From positions 1,073,743 to 1,137,742 of the forward strand of contig NZ_JAHLQF010000002.1 of NCBI RefSeq assembly GCF_018918285.1: 64,000 nt of DNA, in the 5' to 3' direction. Source of the DNA: Clostridium mobile (lineage in GTDB: Bacteria; Bacillota; Clostridia; Clostridiales; Clostridiaceae). Each line of letters opens with the position of its first letter. The first letter of the stretch is position 1. The position numbers and the translations under genes were made by a program. Below, piece by piece: positions 37,606 to 47,680 of this stretch. Under the pieces are notes generated by a model. It was not told the DNA's origin and did no database searches. It saw only the letters and a program-made list of their open reading frames with translations.

Positions 37606-38382
37606 ATGATGATAAACAAAGTTGAGATTTGTGGAGTAAATACATCTAAATTACCGGTTTTAAAAGAAAAAGAAATGATTAGATTACTGAAATTAATGCG
37701 TGATACCGGAGATAATGAAGCTAGAGAAACTTTTATTAAAAGCAATTTAAGATTAGTTTTAAGTGTTATACAAAGATTTAACAATAGAGGAGAGAATGTT
37801 GACGATTTATTCCAAGTAGGCTGTATTGGGCTTATTAAAGCCATAGATAACTTTGATTTAAGTCAGAATGTAAAATTCTCGACATATGCTGTTCCTATGA
37901 TTATAGGCGAAATAAGAAGGTATTTAAGGGATAATAACTCCATTAGAGTTAGTAGATCGCTTAGAGACATTGCTTATAAAGCTCTACAAGTTAGGGATAG
38001 ATTAATTGCTGAAAATAACAAGGAGCCTACGGTAGCTGAAATTGCTAAAGAGTTGGAAATTCCAAGGGAAGAAGTGGTTTTTGCACTAGATGCCATACAA
38101 GATCCTGTGTCTCTTTTTGAGCCTATTTATAACGATGGGGGAGATGCAATCTTTGTTATGGATCAAATAAGTGATAGTAAAAACTTAGACGATAGTTGGC
38201 TTGAGAATATAGCTATTAAAGAAGCCATGAAAAAATTAAATGATAGAGAAAAATTAATATTAACTTTAAGATTTTTTGATGGCAGAACTCAAATGGAAGT
38301 AGCAGAAGAAATAGGAATATCTCAAGCACAGGTATCTAGACTGGAAAAAACAGCTTTAAAGCACATGAAAAAATACGTATAA
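37606..38382 (+). CDS. sigG: Late forespore sporulation sigma factor SigG
   Basis: A 258-residue sigma factor of the SigF/SigG/SigB branch, without a pro-sequence. The N-terminus NKVEICGVNTSKLPVLKEKEM contains the motif typical of SigG. Region 2 has NLRLVLSVIQRF, and region 4 ends in TQMEVAEEIGISQAQVSRLEKTALKHMKKYV. It drives late forespore genes such as those for small acid-soluble proteins. Its own promoter matches SigF, in addition to any read-through from sigE. GAAGGGG is the ribosome site. Confidence 0.96.
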   Translation: MMINKVEICGVNTSKLPVLKEKEMIRLLKLMRDTGDNEARETFIKSNLRLVLSVIQRFNNRGENVDDLFQVGCIGLIKAIDNFDLSQNVKFSTYAVPMIIGEIRRYLRDNNSIRVSRSLRDIAYKALQVRDRLIAENNKEPTVAEIAKELEIPREEVVFALDAIQDPVSLFEPIYNDGGDAIFVMDQISDSKNLDDSWLENIAIKEAMKKLNDREKLILTLRFFDGRTQMEVAEEIGISQAQVSRLEKTALKHMKKYV

Positions 38383-38405
38383 AAATTTAATAGGTAAAAC
38401 TAAAA

Positions 38406-38441
38406 AAGAGGCTAACTTAATCTATATTTGTAGCCTCTTCT
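38406..38441 (+). terminator. Terminator after sigG
   Basis: A perfect 9-bp stem (38406-38414 with 38431-38439) precedes a T-rich stretch. Confidence 0.75.
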
Positions 38442-38515
38442 TTTGTTTTATAAATTTAGTTATATAATATTCTAAAAAACATAAAATATAGTATAAAATA
38501 AAAGGGGGATGAAAA

Positions 38516-38776
38516 ATGGAGTTAACATATCATTCTATTAACAATATAAGAACTATGGAGATTATAGATATTAATTCAGGGGCTAAGTTAGGATATATGA
38601 GAGACTTTAAAATAGATGTAATAAATAGTAAAATAATATCAATTATAATTCCATCTCAAAAAATATCTTGGTTTGGAAAGAATAATGATATTGAAATACC
38701 CTGGGAAAAAATAAAGAAAATAGGTGTGGATGTGATATTAGTAGATGGAGAAGAATATTTTATTGATAAACCTTAG
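38516..38776 (+). CDS. YlmC/YmxH-family sporulation protein (PRC-barrel)
   Basis: An 86-residue single PRC-barrel protein of the YlmC/YmxH family. The fold runs from MEIIDINSGAKLGYMRDFKID to IEIPWEKIKKIGVDVILVDG. Members are found beside sporulation sigma genes in spore formers, but a precise role has not been established. It follows sigG as an independent unit behind AGGGGG and precedes nrdR. Confidence 0.85.
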   Translation: MELTYHSINNIRTMEIIDINSGAKLGYMRDFKIDVINSKIISIIIPSQKISWFGKNNDIEIPWEKIKKIGVDVILVDGEEYFIDKP

Positions 38777-38845
38777 TGAAAATATAGAAAAAAAGCTGTA
38801 TAATATATTATTATATAACTAATAAGGAAAAAGGCGGGAGAATAT

Positions 38846-39301
38846 ATGAAATGTCCATTTTGTGGATATACAGAAAGCAAAGTTGTAGATTCAAGAGCTA
38901 CGGAAGAGAATGTATCAATAAGGAGAAGAAGAGAATGTTTAAAATGCAATAAAAGATATACAACCTATGAACAGATAGAAAATATACCGGTGTTGGTTAT
39001 CAAAAAGAATATGAGCAGAGAATACTTTGATAGAACCAAGATGATTAATGGAATCATTAAAGCTTGTGAAAAGAGACCAGTTTCAAGAAATCAAATTGAA
39101 AATATAGCTGATGAGGTAGAAAAGAATATTAACAATCAAATGTTAACAGAAGTAAGCTCTGAATACATAGGGGAAATGATAATGGATAATTTAAAAAAAA
39201 TTGACGAAGTATCTTATGTTAGATTTGCCTCAGTTTATAGACAGTTTACAGATGTAAACACTTTTATAGATGAAATTAAAAGATTGATTTCTAATAAATA
39301 A
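38846..39301 (+). CDS. nrdR: Ribonucleotide reductase regulator NrdR
   Basis: A 151-residue transcriptional repressor of ribonucleotide reductase genes that senses ATP/dATP. It has an N-terminal zinc ribbon (CPFC at 3-6 and CLKC near 31-34) and an ATP-cone domain starting at [17 protein letters not shown]. No nrd gene is near, so its targets lie elsewhere. Start ATG has a GGCGGGAG site. It ends with a hairpin terminator. Confidence 0.95.
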   Translation: MKCPFCGYTESKVVDSRATEENVSIRRRRECLKCNKRYTTYEQIENIPVLVIKKNMSREYFDRTKMINGIIKACEKRPVSRNQIENIADEVEKNINNQMLTEVSSEYIGEMIMDNLKKIDEVSYVRFASVYRQFTDVNTFIDEIKRLISNK

Positions 39302-39308
39302 TGATTTG

Positions 39309-39341
39309 AAATGGTTTTATGATAGTCGTAAAACCATTTTT
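39309..39341 (+). terminator. Terminator after nrdR
   Basis: A perfect 11-bp stem (39309-39319 with 39329-39339) ends in TTTTT. Confidence 0.75.
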
Positions 39342-39343
39342 AT

Positions 39344-39371
39344 GTTAAATATACATTAAATAATGTTAAAT
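39344..39371 (+). promoter_or_regulatory. Candidate PhoP boxes upstream of phoP
   Basis: The 7-mers GTTAAAT (39344), ATTAAAT (39355) and GTTAAAT (39365) form direct repeats with 11- and 10-base phasing. This pattern is that of PhoP/PhoB-type boxes and suggests autoregulation of phoPR. Confidence 0.55.
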
Positions 39372-39470
39372 ATATGGAATTTAAATTAACTTTATTTGAA
39401 AAGATGTTACAATATAGTTAAAAAACAAATAGTTAAAAACCAATGACTATAATAGTTTTGGAGGTTTATT

Positions 39471-40169
39471 ATGGCTGATGAGAAGATTTTAGTTGTAGAT
39501 GATGAAGAAAATATAAGAGAATTGCTTAAATTTAATTTAGAAAATCTAGGATACAATGTTATTTGTTCAGACAATGGTAAGGATGCCTATAATGTTGCAA
39601 AGGCTGAAAAACCTAATTTAATATTACTAGATGTAATGCTACCAGGTATGGATGGATATGATGTGTGTAAATCAATAAGAATGAACAATTCAATATCAAC
39701 TACTCCTATAATAATGATTACCGCAAAGGGAGAAGAATTAGATAAAGTATTAGGGTTAGAGCTAGGTGCTGATGACTATATAACTAAACCTTTTTCTATA
39801 AGGGAATTAGTAGCAAGAGTAAAAGCTCTATTAAGAAGAACGGGTATATCATCAATAGAAAATAATAACTTTAATTTTGGCAATATAATAATAGATTTTG
39901 AAAAGCATGAGGTTTTGAAAGAAGGAGAGAAGATAGACTTAACATTGAAAGAATATGAATTGTTAGAGACTTTTATAAAAAATAAAGGCAGAGTTTTAAC
40001 TAGAGATTTTTTGTTGGATAAAATATGGGGTTATGAATATATTGGAGAAACTAGAACGGTGGACGTCCATATAAGGCATTTAAGACAAAAAATTGAAGAG
40101 GATGATAAAAATCCTAGATATATAGAAACTATAAGAGGAGTAGGCTATAGATTTAATTATTCAGAATAG
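39471..40169 (+). CDS. phoP: Phosphate-response regulator PhoP (OmpR family)
   Basis: A 232-residue OmpR-type response regulator. The receiver domain has the acidic pair Asp10-Asp11, phospho-acceptor Asp54 in LLDVMLPG, the conserved Thr in MITAKGE and Lys in ITKPF. The C-terminal winged helix ends in TVDVHIRHLRQKI and IETIRGVGYRF. Position next to phoR and pstSCAB-phoU identifies it as the phosphate regulator. GGAGG precedes the ATG. Confidence 0.92.
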   Translation: MADEKILVVDDEENIRELLKFNLENLGYNVICSDNGKDAYNVAKAEKPNLILLDVMLPGMDGYDVCKSIRMNNSISTTPIIMITAKGEELDKVLGLELGADDYITKPFSIRELVARVKALLRRTGISSIENNNFNFGNIIIDFEKHEVLKEGEKIDLTLKEYELLETFIKNKGRVLTRDFLLDKIWGYEYIGETRTVDVHIRHLRQKIEEDDKNPRYIETIRGVGYRFNYSE

Positions 40170-40185
40170 TTTGCAGGGTGATAAA

Positions 40186-41901
40186 ATGAAAAAAAAATTC
40201 ATGTTATATATGTTCTTAACACTGCTCTTTAGCTTAACCATTGTGGTAACTTCTTTTATAATAATTGTTAACTACCAAAACACTGAAAACACTAAAAAGA
40301 TGTTAAAAGCTAACAATCAATTAGTTATAAATATATTAGAAAATGCAGAAAAAGAAGAGTTAGACAGTGTTATTAAAAAAAGTTTTAATGGAAATGAAAT
40401 AAGAGTTACTATAATAGATAGAAATGGTGTAGTTGTTGGAGACTCTAAAATGGATTCAAATACTATGGAGAATCACAATAATAGAGAAGAGATAATTTTA
40501 GCAAGAACTAACGGAAGTAGGTATGCAATAAGACATAGTGATTCTACAAAAATAGATAGTATGTATTTTACTACTTTATTTAATGATGGATATGTGGTAA
40601 GAAGTGCTATAGGTATGAAAATAGTATCTGGCTTTGAAAAAGAATATGGAAAATACTACATAATGATAATATTAATATCTATTATTATATCTATATTTTT
40701 TTCCTCAAAATTTTCCATGGGTTTTGTAAAACCTATAAAGGATTTAGAATTTATAACATCAAGAATAACTGCAGGAGAATTAGATAGAAGAGTTAATATA
40801 TATTCAAAGGATGAAATAGGTCAGTTATCTAGGACTTTTAATAAGATGGCTGACAAGTTACAGTTAAATATAAATGATGTAATTGATAAGCAAAACAAAC
40901 TAGAAGCAATATTAACTAGTATGGACAGTGGGGTTATTGCCGTAGATAAGAACTTTAGAGTAATAATGATAAATCCTTATGCAAATAAAATATTTGGTAT
41001 CGATAAGGATATAATAGGTTGCAATTTATTAGACTATGTAAGGAGCTTTGAATTAGAGGATATTTTAAAAAATACTGTAGATGAATATGATGAATATAGA
41101 GAAATAAAAATCTTAAGTCCTAAAGAAAGGGATTTAAGAATAAGAACAGCGGACATTAATAATGGCAGACAATTAATAGGAACTGTTGCAGTTGTTCAAG
41201 ATGTAACAGATATAAAAAGGTTGGAAAACATGAGATCTCAGTTTGTTGCTAATGTATCTCATGAACTAAAGACTCCTCTTACTTCTATAAAGGGTTTTGC
41301 AGAGACCTTAAGGTATGTTGAGGATTCAGCGAATAAAGAAAAATTTTTAAATATTATTAACGATGAAGCTGAAAGGCTGACTAGGTTAATAAATGATATC
41401 TTAGCTTTATCCCATATTGAAAATAACAAAGATGCTAAACAAGAATTGATTGACGTTGATAAGGTAGTAGAGGATGTATGCCATTTAGTTAGTAGTTATG
41501 CGAAGAAGAAAAACATATCTTTAAATATAGAGGGAGACAAGTGCCCTAGAATATATGGAGATACGGATAGATTTAAACAAATAATATTAAATTTAGTGGA
41601 TAATGGGATAAAATATACAGAAGACAATGCAAAAGTTTTAATAAAAAAAGAATTAAAAGATAAGGATTTAGTAATAACTATAAAAGATACTGGAGTAGGT
41701 ATACCAAAAGAAGATATAGGAAGAATATTTGAAAGATTTTATAGAGTGGATAAAGCTCGTAGTAGGGCAGAAGGTGGTACGGGGCTAGGATTAGCCATTG
41801 TAAAGCATATCGTCCTTTCCTTTAATGGAAGAATAGATGTAGAAAGTGAAGTAGGTAAGGGAAGCAAATTTATAGTTACTATACCAATAGTAAGGGCTTA
41901 G
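40186..41901 (+). CDS. phoR: Phosphate sensor histidine kinase PhoR
   Basis: A 571-residue membrane kinase. It has two membrane segments (about 3-25 and 155-175) that flank an extracytoplasmic domain, then HAMP (about 180-230), PAS (about 240-345) and the kinase core. The phospho-acceptor His lies in FVANVSHELKTPLTSIKG. The N, G1 and G2 boxes (LVDNGIKYTED, IKDTGVGIP, GGTGLGLAI) are intact. I start at ATG 40186 behind AGGGTGA. It follows phoP by 16 bases. A terminator separates it from pstS. Confidence 0.92.
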   Translation: MKKKFMLYMFLTLLFSLTIVVTSFIIIVNYQNTENTKKMLKANNQLVINILENAEKEELDSVIKKSFNGNEIRVTIIDRNGVVVGDSKMDSNTMENHNNREEIILARTNGSRYAIRHSDSTKIDSMYFTTLFNDGYVVRSAIGMKIVSGFEKEYGKYYIMIILISIIISIFFSSKFSMGFVKPIKDLEFITSRITAGELDRRVNIYSKDEIGQLSRTFNKMADKLQLNINDVIDKQNKLEAILTSMDSGVIAVDKNFRVIMINPYANKIFGIDKDIIGCNLLDYVRSFELEDILKNTVDEYDEYREIKILSPKERDLRIRTADINNGRQLIGTVAVVQDVTDIKRLENMRSQFVANVSHELKTPLTSIKGFAETLRYVEDSANKEKFLNIINDEAERLTRLINDILALSHIENNKDAKQELIDVDKVVEDVCHLVSSYAKKKNISLNIEGDKCPRIYGDTDRFKQIILNLVDNGIKYTEDNAKVLIKKELKDKDLVITIKDTGVGIPKEDIGRIFERFYRVDKARSRAEGGTGLGLAIVKHIVLSFNGRIDVESEVGKGSKFIVTIPIVRA

Positions 41902-41921
41902 AATTAAATATAAATAATTTT

Positions 41922-41957
41922 AAAAGGAATCTTGGGTAACCAAAATTCCTTTTTTTA
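41922..41957 (+). terminator. Terminator after phoR
   Basis: The outer 9-bp stem 41922-41930 with 41945-41953 and an inner TTGG/CCAA stem are followed by seven T residues. This separates phoPR from pst transcription. Confidence 0.8.
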
Positions 41958-41972
41958 TTCATGTAAATTAAA

Positions 41973-42011
41973 TTTAACACACCTATAATATTTGTTTAAC
42001 GTCCATATAAT
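41973..42011 (+). promoter_or_regulatory. Candidate PhoP boxes and -10 of pstS promoter
   Basis: TTTAACA (41973), TATAATA (41984) and TTTAACG (41995) are 7-mers spaced by exactly 4 bases, with an 11-base period. A TATAAT at 42006-42011 has no good -35, which fits an activator-dependent promoter. Confidence 0.6.
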
Positions 42012-42061
42012 ATGATAAATACAACAAGACAAATAAACAGTTTTGAATGGAGGGTACTTAA

Positions 42062-42940
42062 ATGAATAAAAAATCATTAAGAACTTTAGCAGCAGCATTG
42101 TCATTAACTTTAATGACAGGGGTATTAGCAGCATGTGGTGGAGGAGAAGGTAAAAATGAAAATAAGAATACATTATCAGGAACCATAACAGCTGTAGGCT
42201 CAACAGCACTTCAACCATTAGTACAGGAATCAGCAAAAAACTATAGAGCAAAAAATCCTGATTCTATAATAAATGTTCAAGGTGGAGGAAGTGGTACTGG
42301 TATAAACCAGGTAATAGAGGGTTCAGTGGAAATAGGAAACTCTGACGTAACTGCAGAATCAAAAATAAAAGACAAAGAAAAATTAAAAGAATTAGTTGAT
42401 CATAAAGTTTGTGCTATAGGATTTTCTATAGTAGTTAACAAAGATGTAAAAGTGGATTCTTTATCAAAGGAACAGCTTCAAAAAATATTCACAGGAGAAA
42501 TTACAAACTGGAAGGATGTTGGAGGGCAAGATTTACCGATCAATGTAGTAAATAGACCAGCTTCATCAGGTACAAGAGCTACATTTGTAGATACTATTAT
42601 GAATGGTAAGAGTGAAAAAGAAGGATTAGGTACAATTCAAGACTCCAGCGGTAGCGTAGAAAAAACAGTAACAAGTACTCCGGGATCAATAAGCTATCTT
42701 GCATTATCCTATTTAACAGAAGAAAAGAGAAGCGATTTAAAATTAGTAAAGATTGATGGAGTGGAAGCTTCAAAGGAAAATATCGTAAGCAAAAAATATC
42801 CTTTCTGGTCCTATGAACATATGTACACAAAAGGAGAAGCAACTGGTTTAACTAAATCATTTATAGAATATGTTATGAGTGATGAAAATAAAGCATTAGT
42901 AGAAAAGTTAGGATATATTCCAATAGGAGATTTTAAATAA
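42062..42940 (+). CDS. pstS: Phosphate ABC transporter substrate-binding lipoprotein PstS
   Basis: A 292-residue extracytoplasmic phosphate receptor. It has a lipoprotein signal peptide with lipobox LAAC (lipidated Cys25), the phosphate-binding AVGSTALQPL motif near 44-53, GGGSGTG near 77-83, and NRPASSGTR near 163-171. It is anchored outside the cell membrane and delivers phosphate to PstCA. A stable hairpin follows the gene and may raise its mRNA level above that of pstCAB. GGAGG lies before the ATG. Confidence 0.95.
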   Translation: MNKKSLRTLAAALSLTLMTGVLAACGGGEGKNENKNTLSGTITAVGSTALQPLVQESAKNYRAKNPDSIINVQGGGSGTGINQVIEGSVEIGNSDVTAESKIKDKEKLKELVDHKVCAIGFSIVVNKDVKVDSLSKEQLQKIFTGEITNWKDVGGQDLPINVVNRPASSGTRATFVDTIMNGKSEKEGLGTIQDSSGSVEKTVTSTPGSISYLALSYLTEEKRSDLKLVKIDGVEASKENIVSKKYPFWSYEHMYTKGEATGLTKSFIEYVMSDENKALVEKLGYIPIGDFK

Positions 42941-42951
42941 TTATACCCAAA

Positions 42952-42978
42952 AGGGCTGGCTAAATCTATGCCAGCCTT
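42952..42978 (+). promoter_or_regulatory. Intra-operon stem-loop between pstS and pstC
   Basis: GGCTGGC (42954-42960) pairs perfectly with GCCAGCC (42970-42976) around a 9-nt loop, with two more outer pairs. No T run follows, so it is more likely a processing or mRNA-stabilising hairpin than a full terminator. Confidence 0.55.
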
Positions 42979-43005
42979 ACTACAATAATGAAGAAGGAAG
43001 ATAGT

Positions 43006-43896
43006 ATGAATAAAAAGTTTTGGAAGCGTATGAAAACTGAATATTTAGGAAGAGGATTTACTATACTATGTGGTGCTTTAATTGTAGTACTTACTTTAAC
43101 TATAATAGGATTCATTGCATGGAAAGGTATTAATACATTTACTAAATGGGACTATCCAATAAGTAAGTTTATTTTTTCATCAAAGTGGTCGCCAGAGGCA
43201 GATACTCCGCAGTTTGGTACATTGATATTTATAGTTGGTTCAACTTTAGTATCAATTGGAGCAGTAATAATAAGTGCACCTATAAGCATAGCTTTAGCAG
43301 TATTTATAAACTATATATCTCCCAAGTTCGGTAATAATGTGTTGAAACCAGCATTGGAATTGTTTGTAGGAATACCTTCAGTTGTATATGGATGGTTAGG
43401 AATAACGGTGCTATTGCCATTTTTAAAAAGCGTATTTGGTGGAATAGGATTTAGCTTGCTGGCAGGTATTTTGGTATTAAGTATTATGATATTGCCTACA
43501 ATAGCTAGTTTATCTGTAGATGCACTTAAATCAATTCCTAAGGATTATTTAGAAGCTTCCTATGGATTAGGAGCAACTAGATGGCAAACAGTAAGTAAAG
43601 TTGCCATACCTTCAGCTAAGGGGGGTATATTAACAGCAATAGTATTAGGAATAGCAAGAGCTTTTGGGGAAGCATTAGCAGTACAAATGGTTATAGGTAA
43701 TACAATAAAGCTTCCAAATAGCTTGTTAAGTCCTACGACTACATTAACTTCAGTATTGACTATGGATATGGCAAACACCATATCAGGAACACAGTGGAAT
43801 GACGCGCTATGGTCTCTAGCATTAGTTCTTTTAATCGTTTCATTTATATTCATTCTAATAATAAGAGCTATAGGTTTAAGAGGTGAGATTAAATAA
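43006..43896 (+). CDS. pstC: Phosphate ABC permease PstC
   Basis: One half of the membrane channel of the Pst transporter. The 296-residue protein has six membrane segments, and the permease signature ([25 protein letters not shown]) that contacts PstB lies near residues 184-208. I start at ATG 43006 because AAGGAAG is 5 bases before it; the frame has an earlier ATG at 42988. It overlaps pstA by one base. Confidence 0.94.
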   Translation: MNKKFWKRMKTEYLGRGFTILCGALIVVLTLTIIGFIAWKGINTFTKWDYPISKFIFSSKWSPEADTPQFGTLIFIVGSTLVSIGAVIISAPISIALAVFINYISPKFGNNVLKPALELFVGIPSVVYGWLGITVLLPFLKSVFGGIGFSLLAGILVLSIMILPTIASLSVDALKSIPKDYLEASYGLGATRWQTVSKVAIPSAKGGILTAIVLGIARAFGEALAVQMVIGNTIKLPNSLLSPTTTLTSVLTMDMANTISGTQWNDALWSLALVLLIVSFIFILIIRAIGLRGEIK

Positions 43897-44783
43897 TGAC
43901 TGAAAGAAAAAAAGATAGAGTTTTTACAATTATAACTTATATAATATCCTCATTAGTACTACTTTTATTAGTGCTATTAATCGGCTATATACTATTTAGG
44001 GGAGTAAGACATTTAACTCCAAGTTTTTTATTTGGCGAGCCTAAGGTTGGAGAAGCAGGAGGAGGAATAGGACCTCAGTTGTTTAACTCTTTTTATATGT
44101 TAATTGTGTCTTTAATAATTACCATACCTTTCGGAGTGGGAGCAGGTATTTATTTAGCTGAATATGCAAAGGAAGGGAAGTTCCTTAATATAATTAGATT
44201 ATGCATAGAAGCTATGGCATCATTGCCCTCCATTGTTGTAGGTCTATTTGGGTTATTGGTTTTTGTAAAACTAACAGGATGGGGTTTCACTTTATTATCA
44301 GGTGCTTTGGCCTTAGGTATAATTAATTTACCATCTCTAACTAGAGTATGTGAAAATGCAGTAAGAGAAGCTTCAAAAGGAATAAAAGAAGCTAGCTTAG
44401 GATTGGGAGCTACAAGATGGCAGACCATATGGAAGGTTGTATTACCAACAGCTATGCCTCAAATTTTAACAGGAATAATATTGGCCGGAGGAAGAATATT
44501 TGGAGAAGCGGCAGCACTTCTATATACATCAGGTATGAGTGCTCCACCATTATCTTTTTCTCCAAGTAATTTATTTTCAAAATCATCACCATTTAGCTTG
44601 TTAAGGCCAGCTGAGACGTTGGCTGTGTATATATGGCAAGTAAACTCTGAAGGAATGATACCCGATGCAACTAAAATAGGAGATGCTTCTTCAGCAGTAT
44701 TAATAATAATGGTATTATTATTCAATATATTGGCAAGAGTAATAGGAAATAAAATATATAAACGATATTCAGGAACTAGATAA
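43896..44783 (+). CDS. pstA: Phosphate ABC permease PstA
   Basis: The second permease subunit of the Pst system. The 295-residue protein has six membrane segments, and the EAA-type loop [20 protein letters not shown] lies near 168-187. A GLFGLLVF segment marks the family. The ATG overlaps the pstC stop by one base (TAATG), so translation is coupled. pstB follows after 13 bases. Confidence 0.94.
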   Translation: MTERKKDRVFTIITYIISSLVLLLLVLLIGYILFRGVRHLTPSFLFGEPKVGEAGGGIGPQLFNSFYMLIVSLIITIPFGVGAGIYLAEYAKEGKFLNIIRLCIEAMASLPSIVVGLFGLLVFVKLTGWGFTLLSGALALGIINLPSLTRVCENAVREASKGIKEASLGLGATRWQTIWKVVLPTAMPQILTGIILAGGRIFGEAAALLYTSGMSAPPLSFSPSNLFSKSSPFSLLRPAETLAVYIWQVNSEGMIPDATKIGDASSAVLIIMVLLFNILARVIGNKIYKRYSGTR

Positions 44784-44796
44784 GGAGGGGGAAAGC

Positions 44797-45546
44797 ATGT
44801 CTATAATAGAAGTTAAGGATTTAGATTTATATTATGGAAATGTTCAAGCATTAAAGAAAATAAACTTAAATATAGAAAAAAACGCAGTTACAGCTCTTAT
44901 TGGCCCTTCAGGTTGTGGTAAATCAACGTTTTTAAGGACTGTAAATAGGATGAATGATTTAATTAAAGGAGTAAGAATTGAAGGCAATGTTCTCTTTAAT
45001 GGTAAGGATGTCTATAAAGAATTTGATGAAATTGAATTAAGAAAAATCATAGGAATAGTATTCCAAAAACCTAATCCATTTCCTATGTCTATTTATGATA
45101 ATGTAGCTTATGGTCCAAGAGTACACGGTATAAAAAATAAAGCTACGCTAGATGAAATAGTAGAAAAAAGTTTGAGGGGTGCAGCCCTTTGGGATGAAGT
45201 TAAAGATAGATTAAAGAAAAGTGCTCTAGGGCTTTCAGGAGGTCAACAACAAAGGTTATGTATAGGAAGAACATTAGCAGTAGAGCCAGAAATATTACTG
45301 ATGGATGAACCTACTTCAGCCTTAGACCCTATATCAACTTTAAAAGTAGAGGAGTTAATGGGTAGTTTAAAAGAAAAATATACAGTTATTGTTGTAACTC
45401 ATAATATGCAACAGGCAGGAAGAGTATCAGATTACACAGCATTCTTTTTAAATGGAGAAGTAGTGGAGTTTGGAAAAACAGAAGATATATTCTATAAACC
45501 GAAGGACAAAAGAACAGAGGATTATATAACAGGAAGATTTGGATAA
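44797..45546 (+). CDS. pstB: Phosphate ABC transporter ATPase PstB
   Basis: The ATPase that powers phosphate import. The 249-residue protein has Walker [10 protein letters not shown] at 36-44, a Q-loop in [12 protein letters not shown], the signature [13 protein letters not shown], Walker [14 protein letters not shown] and the H-loop [12 protein letters not shown]. It ends in EDYITGRFG, typical of PstB. GGAGGGGG is the ribosome site. phoU follows. Confidence 0.96.
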   Translation: MSIIEVKDLDLYYGNVQALKKINLNIEKNAVTALIGPSGCGKSTFLRTVNRMNDLIKGVRIEGNVLFNGKDVYKEFDEIELRKIIGIVFQKPNPFPMSIYDNVAYGPRVHGIKNKATLDEIVEKSLRGAALWDEVKDRLKKSALGLSGGQQQRLCIGRTLAVEPEILLMDEPTSALDPISTLKVEELMGSLKEKYTVIVVTHNMQQAGRVSDYTAFFLNGEVVEFGKTEDIFYKPKDKRTEDYITGRFG

Positions 45547-45566
45547 TAAAAAAAGAGGTGATTGAG

Positions 45567-46223
45567 TTGGTAAGAGGTAATTTTGATCTTCATCTTCAAG
45601 AGTTGCACAATTACATTTTAAGGATGGGCAGTATTGTTGAGAAACAAATTCATGGATGTATTGAAGCTTTAATAGAACAAAGATATGAATTAGCAGAGCA
45701 AATAATAAAAAATGATGACTTAGTGGATAATCTAGAAAAGGAAATAGAAGACAAATGTATAAAATTAATTGCAAGGGAACAACCATTAGCTAAGGATTTA
45801 AGGATGATATTTACAGCCACTAAAATTGTAACGGACTTAGAAAGAATGGCAGATCACGCTGTAGATATTGCAAAAATTGCTATAAGATTGAAAGATGAAA
45901 AATTTATAAAGCCATTAGTTGATATACCAAAGATGGCAGATATCGCAAAGGAAATGATTAAAGAAGCCCTAGATGCATATGTAGAAGGAGACGTGGAAAA
46001 ATCCTATTTAGTTTGCAAAAAAGATGATAAAATTGATGAAATCTATAGGGATGTATTTAAAGAAATGATTCCAATAATGACAAAGGATAATAGCACTATA
46101 AATCAAGCTACACAATTTTTATTTGTATGCAAATATTTAGAGAGAATAGCAGACCATGTGACAAATATTTGTGAATGGACAATATACCTAGTTACAGGTG
46201 AATTAAAAGATTTAAATGAATAG
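45567..46223 (+). CDS. phoU: Phosphate signalling protein PhoU
   Basis: PhoU links the Pst transporter to PhoR and represses the response when phosphate is plentiful. The 218-residue protein is built of two three-helix bundles. Metal-binding motifs are DLERMADHAVDIA near residue 90 and LERIADHVTNICEW near 192. I take TTG 45567 as the start because GAGGTG is 6 bases upstream; the frame also allows GTG 45558. A terminator ends the operon. Confidence 0.94.
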   Translation: MVRGNFDLHLQELHNYILRMGSIVEKQIHGCIEALIEQRYELAEQIIKNDDLVDNLEKEIEDKCIKLIAREQPLAKDLRMIFTATKIVTDLERMADHAVDIAKIAIRLKDEKFIKPLVDIPKMADIAKEMIKEALDAYVEGDVEKSYLVCKKDDKIDEIYRDVFKEMIPIMTKDNSTINQATQFLFVCKYLERIADHVTNICEWTIYLVTGELKDLNE

Positions 46224-46228
46224 TTTAT

Positions 46229-46264
46229 AAGAGACTGTACATATTAATAGACAGTCTCTTTTTA
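46229..46264 (+). terminator. Terminator after phoU
   Basis: A perfect 10-bp stem (46229-46238 with 46251-46260) is followed by T residues. Confidence 0.85.
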
Positions 46265-46364
46265 ATCATAAGAATTGACTAAATAAGAAGATTAATGTAA
46301 TATTACTAGTGTTACATATAGGTATCTTAAAAAAGATGCTTAAAGCAAAGGCAGGGTTAGGTAA

Positions 46365-47678
46365 ATGAAAAATAAAATATGTGAAGTATTACCAAATAGC
46401 ATAGGAGAAGAAGTAGGAATTGAGCCAGGAGATGTGTTAATGACCATTAATGGGAATGCTGTTAATGATATTATAGATTATAGGTTTTTAATGGCAGATG
46501 AATACATCTTAGTAGAAGTAGAAAAAAGCCACGGAGAAGTTTGGGAAATAGAAATTGAAAAAGAATATCATGAAGATTTAGGTGTGGAATTTGAAAAATC
46601 CATAATGGATGAGGCAAAGAGTTGCCAAAATAAATGTATTTTTTGTTTTATAGATCAATTACCTAAAGGTATGAGAGAATCTTTATATTTTAAGGATGAT
46701 GATTCAAGACTTTCATTTTTACAAGGTAATTTTGTTACATTGACAAACATGAAAGATGAGGACATTGATAGAATAATAAAATATAGAATAAGTCCTATAA
46801 ATGTTTCTGTACATACAACTAATCCTGAATTAAGGCAAAAGATGCTCCATAATAGATTTGCAGGAAATATTTATGAAAGACTTAAAAAACTTAGTAGTGC
46901 TGGTATAATAATAAATTGTCAAATAGTGCTCTGCCCAGGAGTAAATGATGGTGAAGAATTGGTTAGAACCTTAGAGGATTTATATAAACTATATCCAAGT
47001 GTACAAAATGTGGCAGTAGTTCCAGTGGGAGTAACTAAGTATAGAGAAGGGCTCTTTAATATGAACTTATTTAATAAAGAAAGGGCATTAAAAGAGATAA
47101 ATCAAGTATTAAAACTCCAAGATAGATATAAAAAAGAGATAAATAGCCCCTTTGTAAGGCTGTCTGATGAATTCTATGTTTTATCAGAGGCAGATTTGCC
47201 AGAAAGTGATTTTTATGAAGGCTATGAACAGTTAGAAGATGGAGTAGGTATGATAAGAATATTTAGAGATAATATAGAGGATAACATACCAAATTTGAGG
47301 AAAAATATAAAAGGAAAGTTCACTTTTATCACTGGAGCATTAGCCTATAACGAACTTAAAAAATGCAAAGATAAAATTGAAGAAAACAATAGTAATATAA
47401 AAATAGATGTAATTAAAGTTATAAATAACTTTTTTGGTGAAACTATAACTGTAGCCGGTTTAATTACGGGCAAGGACATAATGGAAGCCTTAGATAAAAA
47501 CCAGGTAGGGGATTACATATTTATACCTAGAAATATGTTAAGAGCAGGTGATGACGTGTTTCTGGACGATATCACATTAAAGGATTTAGAAAACTACTAC
47601 GGTAGAAAAGTTATTGTATGCGAATATACAGGAGAAGATTTAATAGAAAATCTAAATGAGTACGGTAAGGAGGAGTAA
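46365..47678 (+). CDS. DUF512 protein with PDZ and radical-SAM-like cysteine motif
   Basis: A 437-residue protein of the DUF512 family. It opens with a PDZ-like domain ([18 protein letters not shown]), then a radical-SAM-type cluster motif CX3CX2C at Cys87, Cys91 and Cys94 (CQNKCIFC). The DUF512 domain occupies the C-terminal half. Reaction and substrate are unknown. It starts at ATG 46365 and is 2 bases before der, a pairing often seen in clostridia, which hints at a ribosome or RNA link. Confidence 0.88.
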   Translation: MKNKICEVLPNSIGEEVGIEPGDVLMTINGNAVNDIIDYRFLMADEYILVEVEKSHGEVWEIEIEKEYHEDLGVEFEKSIMDEAKSCQNKCIFCFIDQLPKGMRESLYFKDDDSRLSFLQGNFVTLTNMKDEDIDRIIKYRISPINVSVHTTNPELRQKMLHNRFAGNIYERLKKLSSAGIIINCQIVLCPGVNDGEELVRTLEDLYKLYPSVQNVAVVPVGVTKYREGLFNMNLFNKERALKEINQVLKLQDRYKKEINSPFVRLSDEFYVLSEADLPESDFYEGYEQLEDGVGMIRIFRDNIEDNIPNLRKNIKGKFTFITGALAYNELKKCKDKIEENNSNIKIDVIKVINNFFGETITVAGLITGKDIMEALDKNQVGDYIFIPRNMLRAGDDVFLDDITLKDLENYYGRKVIVCEYTGEDLIENLNEYGKEE

Positions 47679-47680
47679 TA

